DNA from: Symsagittifera roscoffensis
Taxonomy: Eukaryota; Xenacoelomorpha; Acoela; Convolutidae
Length of the DNA stretch: 64,000 bases
NCBI RefSeq assembly: GCF_963678635.1
Contig: NC_087067.1
Coordinates: forward strand, 58,365,487-58,429,486
Reading direction: 5' to 3'
Numbering within the stretch: the first letter of the stretch is position 1; each line of letters begins with the position of its first letter. The translations under genes were made by a program, and so were the position numbers. Positions 22,749-32,665 of this stretch are shown one piece after another. The notes beneath the pieces were generated by a model. That model had not been told where the DNA came from. It made no database searches and saw only the letters and a program-made list of their open reading frames with translations.

Positions 22749-25700
22749 TTACTTTTTAAATTCTACTTTCTTTAATATTTTAGATTGGGGGATGAACATT
22801 TTGTAGTTTTTACGTGGTTGATTTCGGAGTCTTGTTGTCTTTCTATGTTCTGATTTGTCTATTTCTTCTTGGGGTATTATTTGTTCTGTCATTTTTCTAT
22901 TTTTTCTTTGTTTTGGAGATTCTTTATGGTTTTGTGTATTGTTTTTGGTAGCGATTGGTTTTGTGTTTTGATTTTCGGTGGGGTTATCATTTTGTTCTGT
23001 GTTTTTCAGATGTGGTTCGTTTTGAGTAATTTTTAATCCTGTGAAAGAATATAATTGGGTTAATTCGCGGAGTGCGTATTCTTTTGGGTAATAAGGTAAT
23101 AGGTTGTTTCGATGCTGAACGATTTCTTTTTTGTTTGAGTCGATAATTTTATATGTGACATCTGTGGGTTTTGCAATTATTTGATAGGGTCCTTTTCGGA
23201 GGGGTTGTAATTTTTTAGAAATTCCTTTTTGAGTATTAAAATTAGGTATTAAAACAAATGTTCCAATTTTTAAATCGGAAGCTGGTGTAAAACGTGAATT
23301 GATTTGTTCATTTATATTTTGTCTTTGTAATAATTTTTTTGTTATTTTTTGGTAAATTTCATTGTGTTTCTTATCTCTATTTAAAATCCATTCGGTGTGT
23401 GTACCGGAGGCTAATTTAAGGATTTGTGGGTGATGAAAATGATCTTCATCGTGCGTATGTAATGGTAGGTTATAACAAATTGAGTCTTTATTTGGTTGAC
23501 AATAACCTTGTGCGTTTTTATGGGAATTTGCTGTAAACATTATTGGTTTGCGTGGCTTTTGGTTGAAAACCATTTCGTATGGTGACATTCCTAAAGTTGT
23601 CGTGATTTGTGAATTATATGCTAATGGAAATAATTTTACATCTGCTGACCATTCGGTATATTTGGTATCATTTCCGTTGATGATACATCTAAGATATTCT
23701 TGTAGTGAACGGTTCATACCTTCGACTAAGCCGTTTGTCCAAGGTGCATGAGATGTACGTGGTTTGTGTTTAATGTTGTATAAATGACATAGTGTTATTA
23801 TTTCATTATTTATGAATTCTGTACCATTGTCTGTGACTAAAATTTCTGGTAGTCCAAATTTTGCTATCCAGTGTTCATAGAGTGTTGTGTATGCGTAATA
23901 AGCGTTACAATGTGGTACTGGATTAAGTGCTACATAATGTGTAAATGCGTCAACAATTACCATAATGTAGGAGTTTCCTTCTGATGAGGGTGAAATTGGT
24001 CCTTTAGTATCAAATGAGATACGGTGATTAAAGTATAAACTTTGTCCTTTAAAATCTTGTTTTTGTGCTATTTGTTTTTGATTTGGGTAAGGTTTATTTA
24101 ATTGACATACTATACAATCATTGCATAGTACTTTTATCCAAATTGGTGCATTTGGGAAGTAAAAATTTTGTATAAAATTTGAATATGTTTTTTCTGATCC
24201 AGAGTGTCCTTTAATATTTTGTGTATGTGGAATATTAAAAGCTATAAGAATCATACTTATAGGGAGACAGGGAACTGTAGATTCATTTAGGTTATACTCT
24301 AAAAGGTCTGTTTTTTCGTTAATTGTTGTGTTGTTAAATTTGCGAAAGTATCGGAGGAGTGTTTTATTTCCTAGAATGGTTGAATCTGCTTTGATAGGTT
24401 TAGTTTTATATTTATGCCATGATTTCAGTTGTCGAATTACTGGGTCAAGGTTTTGATATTGTTTCAGTGTTGAAATTGTAATTGTTTCTGTTGGGGGGAG
24501 AAAAATGTTTTCGATTTCTAATTTAGATAAGGGTATTGTATCAAGTGGGTCGTGAAGGTCAAAAATTTGATTTATTGTGTATTTTGAATCATTTGTTTGT
24601 GGTCCTGATAAATTTATTTTATCAGTTAAATCTTCTTTTTCAATTAGTGGAAAATGGTCTTTTTTAGGTAGGTGTTGTTTTGTTCGTTTTTGTTGGGTGT
24701 TATTTTTTATCCATTGAGAATATGGAATTGGTTTAAAAGTTGATGTTCCAAGTAGGTCAACTTCATAATGATTATTTTGACAATCTAAATAAAGTGGGAA
24801 ATGTTGTAAATTATTTATTTGTGATTGTTCAATATCAGTTTTTACTGCATATTTGCATTCTAATCGGGGTGATGTTTCGTTTTCTGCAAGGTAGAATTTT
24901 ATATTTTTGGGTATTTCAACTGTTGTTTTTCGTGTAAGTAATTCAGGTGGTGTATTTCGACTTAAGGTGTCTGGTAATGCAAGATTTTTTCCTGCAGTCC
25001 AAACTATATGTAAGTTTGGAAATTTCATTAAAATTAGTTGAAATCTGTAAACTCGGTGGTTTGGGTTAGATTTCTGTGTGAAGAGAAAAATGATTGGTTT
25101 GTGATCTGTGAATAAAACTGTGGGATGTTTTGATCCAAGTATCAGAAATTCATATTCTGTAAGTGTATAGATTATGGCTGTACATTCTCTCATTAGAGTT
25201 GAGAGTCGTAGCTCTGCTTGAGTGAATAATCGAGAATTTGCTGATATGAGGTTCATTTTATTTGTACCATTATGTGATTGTAATAATGCTGCGCCGATGC
25301 CAAAGTTCGAAGCATCGCACATTGCATAAAATGGTTGATCAGGGTCTGGAATTGTGTTTGAAATTTGTTCAGTTAAAAGTTTCTTTATTTCTTCGAATCG
25401 TGTTTGATGTTCTGTATTCCATTCAAAGTTGTTTTGTTGTCTAAGGATGTTATAAAATGGTCGTAGGTATAATTGCATTTTATAAACATATTTACTTAAA
25501 AAGTTTAACATTCCAAGGAACTCTTGGATTTTCTTTTTATTTGTTGGTGGTTGAAGTTTTTGAATAGCGTCAATGCGTGATTTCAGTGGAGTGATTGTTT
25601 TTCTTTCTATATTATGTCCTAAGAATTTAACTCTAGTCAAAAAGAAGTGTGATTTATCGGGGGCGGCCTTCAGATTTTCGTTCTGAAGTATTTGGTGATA

Positions 25701-28700
25701 TGTTTCTAAAACTTTGAACATTTCGTCTTTTGTTTGTGATTGCATAAAAACATCGTCTAAATAGGTGATTGCGTTTTTCTTGAGTATCAGTGGTCTAAAA
25801 ATTTTGCTCATAAAAGCTGAAAATGCTGCTGGTCCTATGGATATTCCATAGAATAAGCGGTTAAATTCATATTGTTGGTTTCCGATAACAAATTGTGTTA
25901 AACGTCGTGATTGTTCATCTAGTGGCATTTGATTGTATGCACTATTCATATCGGCGGTTGTGAAGTATTTGCCGTTTATTTTTGTTAAAATAACTTGTAT
26001 TGGTTCAATGGGCCAATTACATTTTGATTCATCTATGAGTGAATTGAGGTATCTAGCATCGAGAACGATTTTTAATGATTCTCCTTTGGCTAGAATGATA
26101 ACGGGGTTGATGAATGTGTTGCCTTTTGGTTGTTCTTCTTTGTTTACTGGTGATATAATATTGTATTGTTCTAAAATATCGAGTAATCTGTTTACTTTAT
26201 CATGTAAGTGAATTGGTACTTTACTTGCTCTTTGTTTTTTGAAAACTGCGTCAGGTTTTAATGGGAGATGTAGTGATGAACTTATTTTACCAACATCGAA
26301 TTTTGATGTTGCATAGACTGATGAATATTTAATTAGCTGTTTGGCTAATTTTTCGAATTCGTCTTGTGTTATTTGTGAATGTTGGAAGTTAAACATTGTT
26401 AAGAATTTTTGTTGATGCTCTGTGTAATTACTTATGTTGAATGTAGGTTTGAAATATGGAGTTTTTGTGAAATAATCCGTGTTTCTGTTTTCGTTACTTA
26501 TTATATTATTTATAGATAATTCTTCATTAAGAATTGTAGATTGGCATATATCTAGTAATTGGAGTATATTATTTACGCGATAGGCTTTTTCGTGTATTGG
26601 TGTTATTGTAGCGTTGGTTTCACAATATCCTAGAAGTCCTAAAGGTAATGTTACTTGGTAAGGTGTGTTGTTATAAACATGTAAAGAAATTATATCTGAA
26701 TTCGAATTTTTCAAATATTTTATTGAAGAGATTGTGATTTTGAAAAATTTATGAATCGGTTTGAATTCAAAATCTGACATATAAAATTTTTGTTTGTTTT
26801 GTTCTTTATCATATTGATGAACTTGTTTTATTGAAAAATTATAGATGTTTCCTGATAGTGGTTTCAGGTGTTTTCTTTGTTGATTAAATATCGGATAAAA
26901 TTTTGAAAAGAATGGTGGTTGTTTATTTAATCTTTGAAAAAATGTTAATGATGTTTCTTTTGTTTTTGTATATTTATCTTTGATTAATATTTTACTATTT
27001 ATTATGTTAATTGTTGGTATATACTTTGAAATAAATGGTATTCCAATGATATTATATTTAATATCAGTGATATGGAATATTTGTTTGAATGGTTTATTTA
27101 AAATTTTGCTTTGCTCTATTGTTCTGGTAGGGAGGAGAAATAATTGGATTTTTCCGTAGTTTATCAATGTTGATCCTTGTGCTGTTGCTAGCTTGCTGGA
27201 GGTTTCCAGAGGTGTTAGCTTTGGGTGTAAGGATTTTATTTCATTCCATGTGGGAATGTTTATTATGTTTGATTCTGCTCCTGAATCAATTAAAAAATCT
27301 ATTTCAAGGTCTGGTGGTTGAAATTCTTTATTTCTTGGGCTTTCTAAGAGAAATGGTATTGTCCAAATTTTTTCTTTGGGTTGTTCTTTTTGTATATTTT
27401 GGTAGATGTGGTTTGTATTCAAGCATTTTGTTTTGGCATTTTGATCTGGTTGTGTTGTAGTATTTTTTGCATTTGTTTCTTGCGTTGTTGGTGTGGAATT
27501 TATGGGTGTAGTGTAATGATTTTGAAGAAATTCTGATTGATTTTCATATATATGTGATGGAAAGGGTTGTTCATATATAACAGATTCATAGTCATTTTCG
27601 ACTTTTATCATATTGATAGCAAGAGTGTTTTCAGTATCACTTTCTGAATCTGATGATGTACAATTTATTTGATTGAGTTGTAACGTATCGGTTACTGTGT
27701 CATCAATACCTGGGGGGTCTGATGTTGTTTCTGGATTAGATTGTACTTGATTGATTTGTCTTTGATGTTTAGGTGTACTGCTTCTATGACGATTATTATA
27801 TGTATTATAGTGATTATTATTTCGGTGTGGTGATTTGGAATAATTTCTGTAACGATTATTATAACTTGGATGTCGATTTTGTGAATTATTTCGCGATCTG
27901 TTTTGATAATTGCTGTTTGGTCTGTTATAGTTCGATCTATTATATGAGTTATTTCTTGATCGATTGTTTGGGTAATTCTGGTTTCGGTTGTTTGAATAAC
28001 TTCTATTTCTATTATAGGAGTAGTTTCTATTCCTATTGTATGATGAATTTCGTGATTGGTTGTTTGGATAGTAGTTATTTCTTGGTTGGGAATTAGATCT
28101 AGAAACAAATCGTTGTGTATTCGAATTTGATCTGGAGTAGTTATTTCTACTATTTGGTCTATTGTAGTGATTTTGTGATGAATTATACGTGTTTCTTCGT
28201 TCTGGTGATCTTCCTCTATAACTTGAGTTATATGGGGATTGATTTCTTGTATAACTTGTATTGTTCGGAAGTGGCTTTCCTGAACTGTTGTTGCTGTATA
28301 CATTTTTGTTTGGTAGATTTTGATCTTTTTTCATGTATTGATAAAATGATTTATTTGGTTCTTTGTATTTTTGAGGTTTATTTTGACTATCTTGCTGTTT
28401 TTGTCTACATTCGGAAATACTATGTCCGTATCGTCGGCAATAATTACACCATTTTTTGAAAGATGGTTTGCCTTTAAAGTTCGGGTTCTTTTCGTAAATA
28501 TTGAGTATTTCAGTGATTTTTTCAACGAGATCTGTTTCTGATTCTTGTATATTATTAATATTAGTGGGAGTCGTTTCAATTTTGTTAACGTATTGTAATT
28601 TCAGATTTTCCGTTTCTTCTAGTTTCATCGTAATTTCTGCTTGTTCTAGTTTGTCTACTAGTTTTCGAAAATCTAAATCGGGTTCTCGAATTGAAGAAGG

Positions 28701-30971
28701 ATGGGATGCTCTCTTTTTTATTGCTATTTTCCTTAATTGTGGTGTTAAGGTCATCATTAAGATTTCTGTCATCTTAGTGTTTTTATAGTCGTGTGTATTT
28801 AGTGAATATGCTTTTCGAACTAGTGTTTCGATTCTTACTGCTATTTGCTTGATGGTTTCGTTTGGTAATCTGCGAATTTCATTACATAAAACTCTTTGTT
28901 GTTGTTTGTTTCTTTCGGAGTCAAACATTTTTGAAAATTCTTGTGTAAATCTTTTCCAGTTTGATTTTATTTCTTGAGGTAGTACTGAAAACCATTTTTG
29001 GGCTGCGCCATCTAAGGTTGTTTGTATTAACGCTGTGCGTCGATGTATCCAATTTTGATGTAGTGGCGTATTTATTGGTTCAGGTCCGATATTTAAAATC
29101 AGGTTTGCTGTTACTGCATTTAAATAGTCTTCTACAGAGTATTCAGGGTCTGTTCCTGTGAAAACCATTAAGGGTTTATTTGATGTTATTGATGATCCAC
29201 CCATAAGGTATGGATTCATTGTCATTTGTAATGATTCAGCTGCATTTGGCATTTGAGAAAAATTTGAAAGTTGGTTTCTTGTTATTTCATGTTGTTGAAG
29301 ATAATACGGGAGTGGGATTTCATTTTGCATTTGTGATGGTTGATACGAGTGTGTAGTCATTGGATTTTGTTGTTGAATTGGTTGAAAAGATTGTATATTA
29401 ATTGGATTTGGTTGTTGAATTGGTTGTTGATATTGTGCATCTATTGATTGTGGAGAAAAATTTCTATGGTTTGTACGTGTTTTCTGTATTCCTTGTCTAC
29501 GATATTCTTGAGTATTTGGTGCAAATATATCTGGTTGTAAGAAATCTTCATCTGAGGATAAATAATCCATTTGATAAGATGTTTGTTTTTTATTTTTATT
29601 TTGTTGAAAAAATGGGTAATTTTCACTGCGATCCTGTGGAGGATTTGGTTGAAAATTATTTGAATTACATTGGGCTGTTGGGTTATCCCAGTTTCGAGGT
29701 TTTGTATATTGATTAAAATTCCTTTGTGGTTGATAATTTGTTTTTGACGGATGTGTATAATTATAATTATGGTCTGCAAAGTTGTTTCTAGTGAATGTTT
29801 TGCGTGTTTTTGATGGTATTGTCATGGGTTTGTATGTTTGGTAATCCATATGTGAATATTTAGGGGCAACCGAAGGTTTTACGGTTGATTGTAAGGTTAC
29901 CTGTGTTTGTGAAGGATTTGTATTTCTTGGTGTTGTTAAATTTGGGCGTATTGGTGAAATACTTTGTTGTGTAGTTGTTGTGTGTACAATTTCTTCATTT
30001 ATGAAGTGTGATGGTGTCTGGATATCTTGTTGAGTAAGATTCCTAGTTCCATTGAGGTTTTCATTGTGTATGACTGTAGAGTTTAAACTATTATTTTGTG
30101 TATCGGGTAAAAATGTATTATAGTTTAATGGTGTTGCATCAATTGTTAATGGTATTACTCTTACATAGTCTCTTATGTAAGATATTGTACCTATTGCTTG
30201 ACTTGAGATTGATTGTGGGAAGCTTATAAATGCGGGATGAGACCATTCGGGGTCCCAAACATAATCTGATTGTTCTGTGATAGCGGTTTCATCGTTCGAA
30301 TTTTGGGGTCTAAAATTTTTTCTTGCTTGTGCAATTAAATCAATATTGTGTGTGAAATAATCTATTATGAACCATGCTAAAATTTTTTGTAAATCGTGTC
30401 TGGTATGTTGTGAAACGTCGTCTTTCGTGAAATTTTCTTTAATGACGTTCAAATAACTAGAGAGTAGTGTGATTTCATGTCGTACTCTTAAATGTTTAGA
30501 TGTGTCTGTCGGTGAGACATTTGTTAATGGTAGTTCATTTTCTAATATTGAAATATAACTATATATTATTGCGAAAACTTCATTGGTGAAAATGGAGTTT
30601 GCTCTTTGTGAGTTATGGTATTGGATGCTTTTTATATATTCTGAAAAGACTTTTGAAAATTCTAAATCGAGATCGTCTGTTTGAATAGTATATGTTCTAT
30701 TATTATGGTTTGGGGAAGTGAATTCTATAGAGTAGATTCCATACTGTTGTGTTATGTTGCATATATCTTTTAGATAGTGATCTATGATTTGTCTTTTGAT
30801 TTTTACATCGGGGAACTCTGTTTTACATGGACTAATTCCGGGTTCAAATAAATTTATGAGTAAATTTTGACAAAATAAGTGTTGTCCTCTATCAGTATCT
30901 GCGTCTACTATAAAGGGAAAGATTTCATCATCATCTGGAGTTTCTTCACCTGGAGTGTGTGTTGAGCTCAT
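22749..30971 (-). CDS. gag-pol: Gag-Pol polyprotein, 2740 aa (Ty3/gypsy type)
   Basis: One uninterrupted frame encodes capsid and replication enzymes. Residues 1-~600 are an unusual N-terminal extension, with Gln/Asn-rich low complexity from about 300. A retrotransposon Gag domain lies around 600-745 (GAAQKWF near 655), then a CCHC knuckle at 842-855 (CNYCRRYGHSISEC), then a ~190-residue Arg/Asn/Ser/Tyr-rich segment likely to bind RNA. Protease: DSGA with D1229. RT: D1674 and YLDD at 1737-1740. RNase H: D1886, E1929, D1956, D2001. Integrase: zinc site H2249, H2256, C2283, C2286; core D2321, D2381, E2417 (D-D-35-E); GPY-type module near 2594. All catalytic residues are present. No chromodomain is visible. 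The start overlaps the 155-aa frame by 26 nt. Confidence 0.98.
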   Translation of the reverse strand: MSSTHTPGEETPDDDEIFPFIVDADTDRGQHLFCQNLLINLFEPGISPCKTEFPDVKIKRQIIDHYLKDICNITQQYGIYSIEFTSPNHNNRTYTIQTDDLDLEFSKVFSEYIKSIQYHNSQRANSIFTNEVFAIIYSYISILENELPLTNVSPTDTSKHLRVRHEITLLSSYLNVIKENFTKDDVSQHTRHDLQKILAWFIIDYFTHNIDLIAQARKNFRPQNSNDETAITEQSDYVWDPEWSHPAFISFPQSISSQAIGTISYIRDYVRVIPLTIDATPLNYNTFLPDTQNNSLNSTVIHNENLNGTRNLTQQDIQTPSHFINEEIVHTTTTQQSISPIRPNLTTPRNTNPSQTQVTLQSTVKPSVAPKYSHMDYQTYKPMTIPSKTRKTFTRNNFADHNYNYTHPSKTNYQPQRNFNQYTKPRNWDNPTAQCNSNNFQPNPPQDRSENYPFFQQNKNKKQTSYQMDYLSSDEDFLQPDIFAPNTQEYRRQGIQKTRTNHRNFSPQSIDAQYQQPIQQPNPINIQSFQPIQQQNPMTTHSYQPSQMQNEIPLPYYLQQHEITRNQLSNFSQMPNAAESLQMTMNPYLMGGSSITSNKPLMVFTGTDPEYSVEDYLNAVTANLILNIGPEPINTPLHQNWIHRRTALIQTTLDGAAQKWFSVLPQEIKSNWKRFTQEFSKMFDSERNKQQQRVLCNEIRRLPNETIKQIAVRIETLVRKAYSLNTHDYKNTKMTEILMMTLTPQLRKIAIKKRASHPSSIREPDLDFRKLVDKLEQAEITMKLEETENLKLQYVNKIETTPTNINNIQESETDLVEKITEILNIYEKNPNFKGKPSFKKWCNYCRRYGHSISECRQKQQDSQNKPQKYKEPNKSFYQYMKKDQNLPNKNVYSNNSSGKPLPNNTSYTRNQSPYNSSYRGRSPERRNTYNSSQNHYNRPNSRNNYSRSNSNTQRFVSRSNSQPRNNYYPNNQSRNSSYNRNRNYSYNRNRSYSNNRNQNYPNNRSRNNSYNRSNYNRPNSNYQNRSRNNSQNRHPSYNNRYRNYSKSPHRNNNHYNTYNNRHRSSTPKHQRQINQVQSNPETTSDPPGIDDTVTDTLQLNQINCTSSDSESDTENTLAINMIKVENDYESVIYEQPFPSHIYENQSEFLQNHYTTPINSTPTTQETNAKNTTTQPDQNAKTKCLNTNHIYQNIQKEQPKEKIWTIPFLLESPRNKEFQPPDLEIDFLIDSGAESNIINIPTWNEIKSLHPKLTPLETSSKLATAQGSTLINYGKIQLFLLPTRTIEQSKILNKPFKQIFHITDIKYNIIGIPFISKYIPTINIINSKILIKDKYTKTKETSLTFFQRLNKQPPFFSKFYPIFNQQRKHLKPLSGNIYNFSIKQVHQYDKEQNKQKFYMSDFEFKPIHKFFKITISSIKYLKNSNSDIISLHVYNNTPYQVTLPLGLLGYCETNATITPIHEKAYRVNNILQLLDICQSTILNEELSINNIISNENRNTDYFTKTPYFKPTFNISNYTEHQQKFLTMFNFQHSQITQDEFEKLAKQLIKYSSVYATSKFDVGKISSSLHLPLKPDAVFKKQRASKVPIHLHDKVNRLLDILEQYNIISPVNKEEQPKGNTFINPVIILAKGESLKIVLDARYLNSLIDESKCNWPIEPIQVILTKINGKYFTTADMNSAYNQMPLDEQSRRLTQFVIGNQQYEFNRLFYGISIGPAAFSAFMSKIFRPLILKKNAITYLDDVFMQSQTKDEMFKVLETYHQILQNENLKAAPDKSHFFLTRVKFLGHNIERKTITPLKSRIDAIQKLQPPTNKKKIQEFLGMLNFLSKYVYKMQLYLRPFYNILRQQNNFEWNTEHQTRFEEIKKLLTEQISNTIPDPDQPFYAMCDASNFGIGAALLQSHNGTNKMNLISANSRLFTQAELRLSTLMRECTAIIYTLTEYEFLILGSKHPTVLFTDHKPIIFLFTQKSNPNHRVYRFQLILMKFPNLHIVWTAGKNLALPDTLSRNTPPELLTRKTTVEIPKNIKFYLAENETSPRLECKYAVKTDIEQSQINNLQHFPLYLDCQNNHYEVDLLGTSTFKPIPYSQWIKNNTQQKRTKQHLPKKDHFPLIEKEDLTDKINLSGPQTNDSKYTINQIFDLHDPLDTIPLSKLEIENIFLPPTETITISTLKQYQNLDPVIRQLKSWHKYKTKPIKADSTILGNKTLLRYFRKFNNTTINEKTDLLEYNLNESTVPCLPISMILIAFNIPHTQNIKGHSGSEKTYSNFIQNFYFPNAPIWIKVLCNDCIVCQLNKPYPNQKQIAQKQDFKGQSLYFNHRISFDTKGPISPSSEGNSYIMVIVDAFTHYVALNPVPHCNAYYAYTTLYEHWIAKFGLPEILVTDNGTEFINNEIITLCHLYNIKHKPRTSHAPWTNGLVEGMNRSLQEYLRCIINGNDTKYTEWSADVKLFPLAYNSQITTTLGMSPYEMVFNQKPRKPIMFTANSHKNAQGYCQPNKDSICYNLPLHTHDEDHFHHPQILKLASGTHTEWILNRDKKHNEIYQKITKKLLQRQNINEQINSRFTPASDLKIGTFVLIPNFNTQKGISKKLQPLRKGPYQIIAKPTDVTYKIIDSNKKEIVQHRNNLLPYYPKEYALRELTQLYSFTGLKITQNEPHLKNTEQNDNPTENQNTKPIATKNNTQNHKESPKQRKNRKMTEQIIPQEEIDKSEHRKTTRLRNQPRKNYKMFIPQSKILKKVEFKK

Positions 30972-31413
30972 TTTTTCGTTCGATGACTGTTAATATGTAA
31001 TTATTAATGTGTCGAATTGGTTGATTCCAATTGTATAGATGTACTGGTTTGTGTTTGTACTGCTTTTTTATTCTTCTTTTTCCTCTTTGTGATGAATTTG
31101 AAGTTGTTTCTGAGTCAGAAAAATATAATTGATCGTGAAGTGGGTAATTTTTATCTACTGATTCTTTTAGTTTGTAAAGTTCGTCTAAACTGTTGGTTTC
31201 TGATTCTGAAAATGCGTTTCGATTCTTTGAAAATCTTTTTCGTGTTATTTGTCTTTGTTTAGTTATTATTTTTCTCTTTAGTGTTTGTCGTTTTGTGCGA
31301 ATGTATCCAACTGTTTGTGTATGAGGTGTGATTACAAGGTCGTATTTTTTGTTATCTATTTCACAATTGTGTAAAATGATTGTTTGTTTATTTCCTAGGT
31401 TTTTAAATGACAT
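30946..31413 (-). CDS. Basic 155-aa protein upstream of Gag-Pol
   Basis: The frame is open for 155 codons. It holds two basic clusters (roughly residues 40-65, with KRQTLKRK and TRKRFSKNR; and about 110-120, GKRRIKKQYK) and two acidic/serine patches (SESETNSLDEL, SDSETTS) that resemble casein kinase 2 sites. It has no membrane segment. The basic clusters could serve nuclear import or RNA binding, as in small regulatory proteins of complex retroviruses, but there is no recognisable homology. Its TGA lies 23 nt past the Gag-Pol ATG and Gag-Pol is in the +1 frame, so re-initiation, leaky scanning or frameshifting could link the two. Confidence 0.65.
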   Translation of the reverse strand: MSFKNLGNKQTIILHNCEIDNKKYDLVITPHTQTVGYIRTKRQTLKRKIITKQRQITRKRFSKNRNAFSESETNSLDELYKLKESVDKNYPLHDQLYFSDSETTSNSSQRGKRRIKKQYKHKPVHLYNWNQPIRHINNYILTVIERKNELNTHSR

Positions 31414-31927
31414 AAGGTTTAGGATGACGGATGCAAAAGGTTGTTAAATGATTTCTATTTTCTTAAACTGTTAGTTCTTACGATTTTTTGGTTAGCTTAA
31501 CCTGGGTCTTTTTGTTCAGGGTTGGAGAGAAAAGTATATCGATTCCGGAGAATGATTTTACTTTCTCGTGACTAGTATAAGCTAAGGTGTTAACTTACTT
31601 AATCTTACTTAAGGGAGTGATTGTGTTCAAGGGTTGGAGAATAGTAAATCGATCCACAAGGTTCAGGTATAATTAGAACGCGAGTAGTTCGTTAGGTACT
31701 ATTTTAAACTTACTAAGTCTAAGATTTATCCTGGGTCTGGTAAGAGGGGGGATCAAGTGAAGGATGAATAACCGAAGTTCTTCACTGTTTATCCTAATTT
31801 AAATGATTAGTTTTGTTTAAAAATTTCTATTAGTCTTGGGTCTTTAGAAAGGGTTGGGTAGTGAATCGACGTTTGAGGTCGTTAGACACTAATTAAGTGG
31901 GTGGGGGAGAACAAAGTTGTTCTGTTT

Positions 31928-31952
31928 GATCCAAGGATAAGCCTTGATGATC
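31928..31952 (-). repeat. Leader hairpin repeat, copy 1
   Basis: This 25-bp sequence starts GATCCAAGG and ends CCTTGATGATC, and is repeated exactly at 31988-32012. Each copy has a CAAGG/CCTTG stem with a 5-nt ATAAG loop. Paired identical hairpins between the primer site and gag suit RNA dimerisation or packaging; that role is inferred. Confidence 0.8.
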
Positions 31953-31987
31953 AAATTTAAAATGTAATGAAGTAGAAAATGATTTAA

Positions 31988-32012
31988 GATCCAAGGATAA
32001 GCCTTGATGATC
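31988..32012 (-). repeat. Leader hairpin repeat, copy 2
   Basis: Exact copy of 31928-31952, 60 bp away, with the same CAAGG/CCTTG stem. Confidence 0.8.
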
Positions 32013-32343
32013 TGGTTTTAAAATTAAGTGACTTTAAGTTTTAATGAGGTTTTAAATTTGTGTAAAGGAAAGGTTTAGTGTTTTTATGATATTAGTGGGT
32101 TTGATGATTGCTGTTATGTTTTAGGTGATGAAGCTGGAACAACAGGATGATTTATGATTACTAACCATTTATTGTCATGCTACTAATTTTTATTTTTATT
32201 TTCCAATAAATATTTTTCAAACATGTTTTGTATAATACTGCAGAATTTTAGGAAAACGATCTTAGATCTTTTTATCAATCGTTATTGTATAATATTAATT
32301 TTGTTTAGCGCCTGAAATGATTTTGAAGATTTACTTCAAGGTT

Positions 32344-32577
32344 TTATGTTTGCAAATGGAAATCTAAATTCATTGCAAGTAGTATTCGAAATATAAAAGT
32401 TTGTTCTGGCTTTTGCCGAACTATCATATAACTATACGGCAAGTTTCTACTTTGTCGTATGTCGTCTTTGGTTCGATGTCTTCTTCCAATTCCGGGTAGT
32501 TCTATTATGGTTCGGAATATTGGCTCGGATCTATTGAGTCGGAGAGACATTTCAATTAAATTATTGTCGTATAACAT
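32344..32577 (-). CDS. Possible upstream ORF in the leader, 77 aa
   Basis: A 77-codon frame with ATG lies about 90 nt downstream of the primer-binding site, so it would be the first sizeable frame on genomic RNA. The product is mixed in composition with several Arg residues and no known motif. It may be a translated regulatory upstream ORF, a first exon, or chance. Confidence 0.25.
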   Translation of the reverse strand: MLYDNNLIEMSLRLNRSEPIFRTIIELPGIGRRHRTKDDIRQSRNLPYSYMIVRQKPEQTFIFRILLAMNLDFHLQT

Positions 32578-32648
32578 TTTGTAAATGTTTTTGTCTAATT
32601 TCTAATCTAATTTTGGTTAATTCTAATCTAATAAGGTCTTGTTCGAGA

Positions 32649-32663
32649 CTTATGGTCGCACCA
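32649..32663 (-). promoter_or_regulatory. tRNA primer-binding site
   Basis: On the minus strand, two bases after the 5' LTR, the sequence reads TGGTGCGACCATAAG. It starts with TGG, complementary to a tRNA CCA end, so a tRNA 3' end of the form ...GGTCGCACCA would prime minus-strand synthesis. I cannot name the tRNA with confidence. Confidence 0.8.
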
Positions 32664-32665
32664 GA

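Larger units (their letters stand above)
31414..32648 (-). other. 5' leader of the retroelement
   Basis: About 1.2 kb lies between the primer-binding site and the first gene. It contains loosely repeated blocks such as GGGTTGG followed by ATCGA(T/C) near 31520, 31630 and 31850, and variants of CTGGGTCT near 31502, 31730 and 31837. A 25-bp hairpin-forming sequence is duplicated at 31928 and 31988. Leaders of this class usually carry packaging, dimerisation and splice donor signals; none is proven here. Confidence 0.6.

Noticed and set aside
22749-23200. Chromodomain at the C-terminus of integrase
   Set aside because: After the GPY-type module the tail is Asn/Lys-rich and low complexity with no aromatic cage pattern.
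27692-28303. 203-codon minus-strand frame within gag-pol
   Set aside because: It is the -1 frame of the Arg/Asn/Ser/Tyr-rich Gag segment; its Ile/Thr-rich product follows from the codon bias of the true frame.
23548-31262. Plus-strand frames opposite Gag-Pol and the 155-aa gene
   Set aside because: They are antisense shadows of the coding strand with no motifs.
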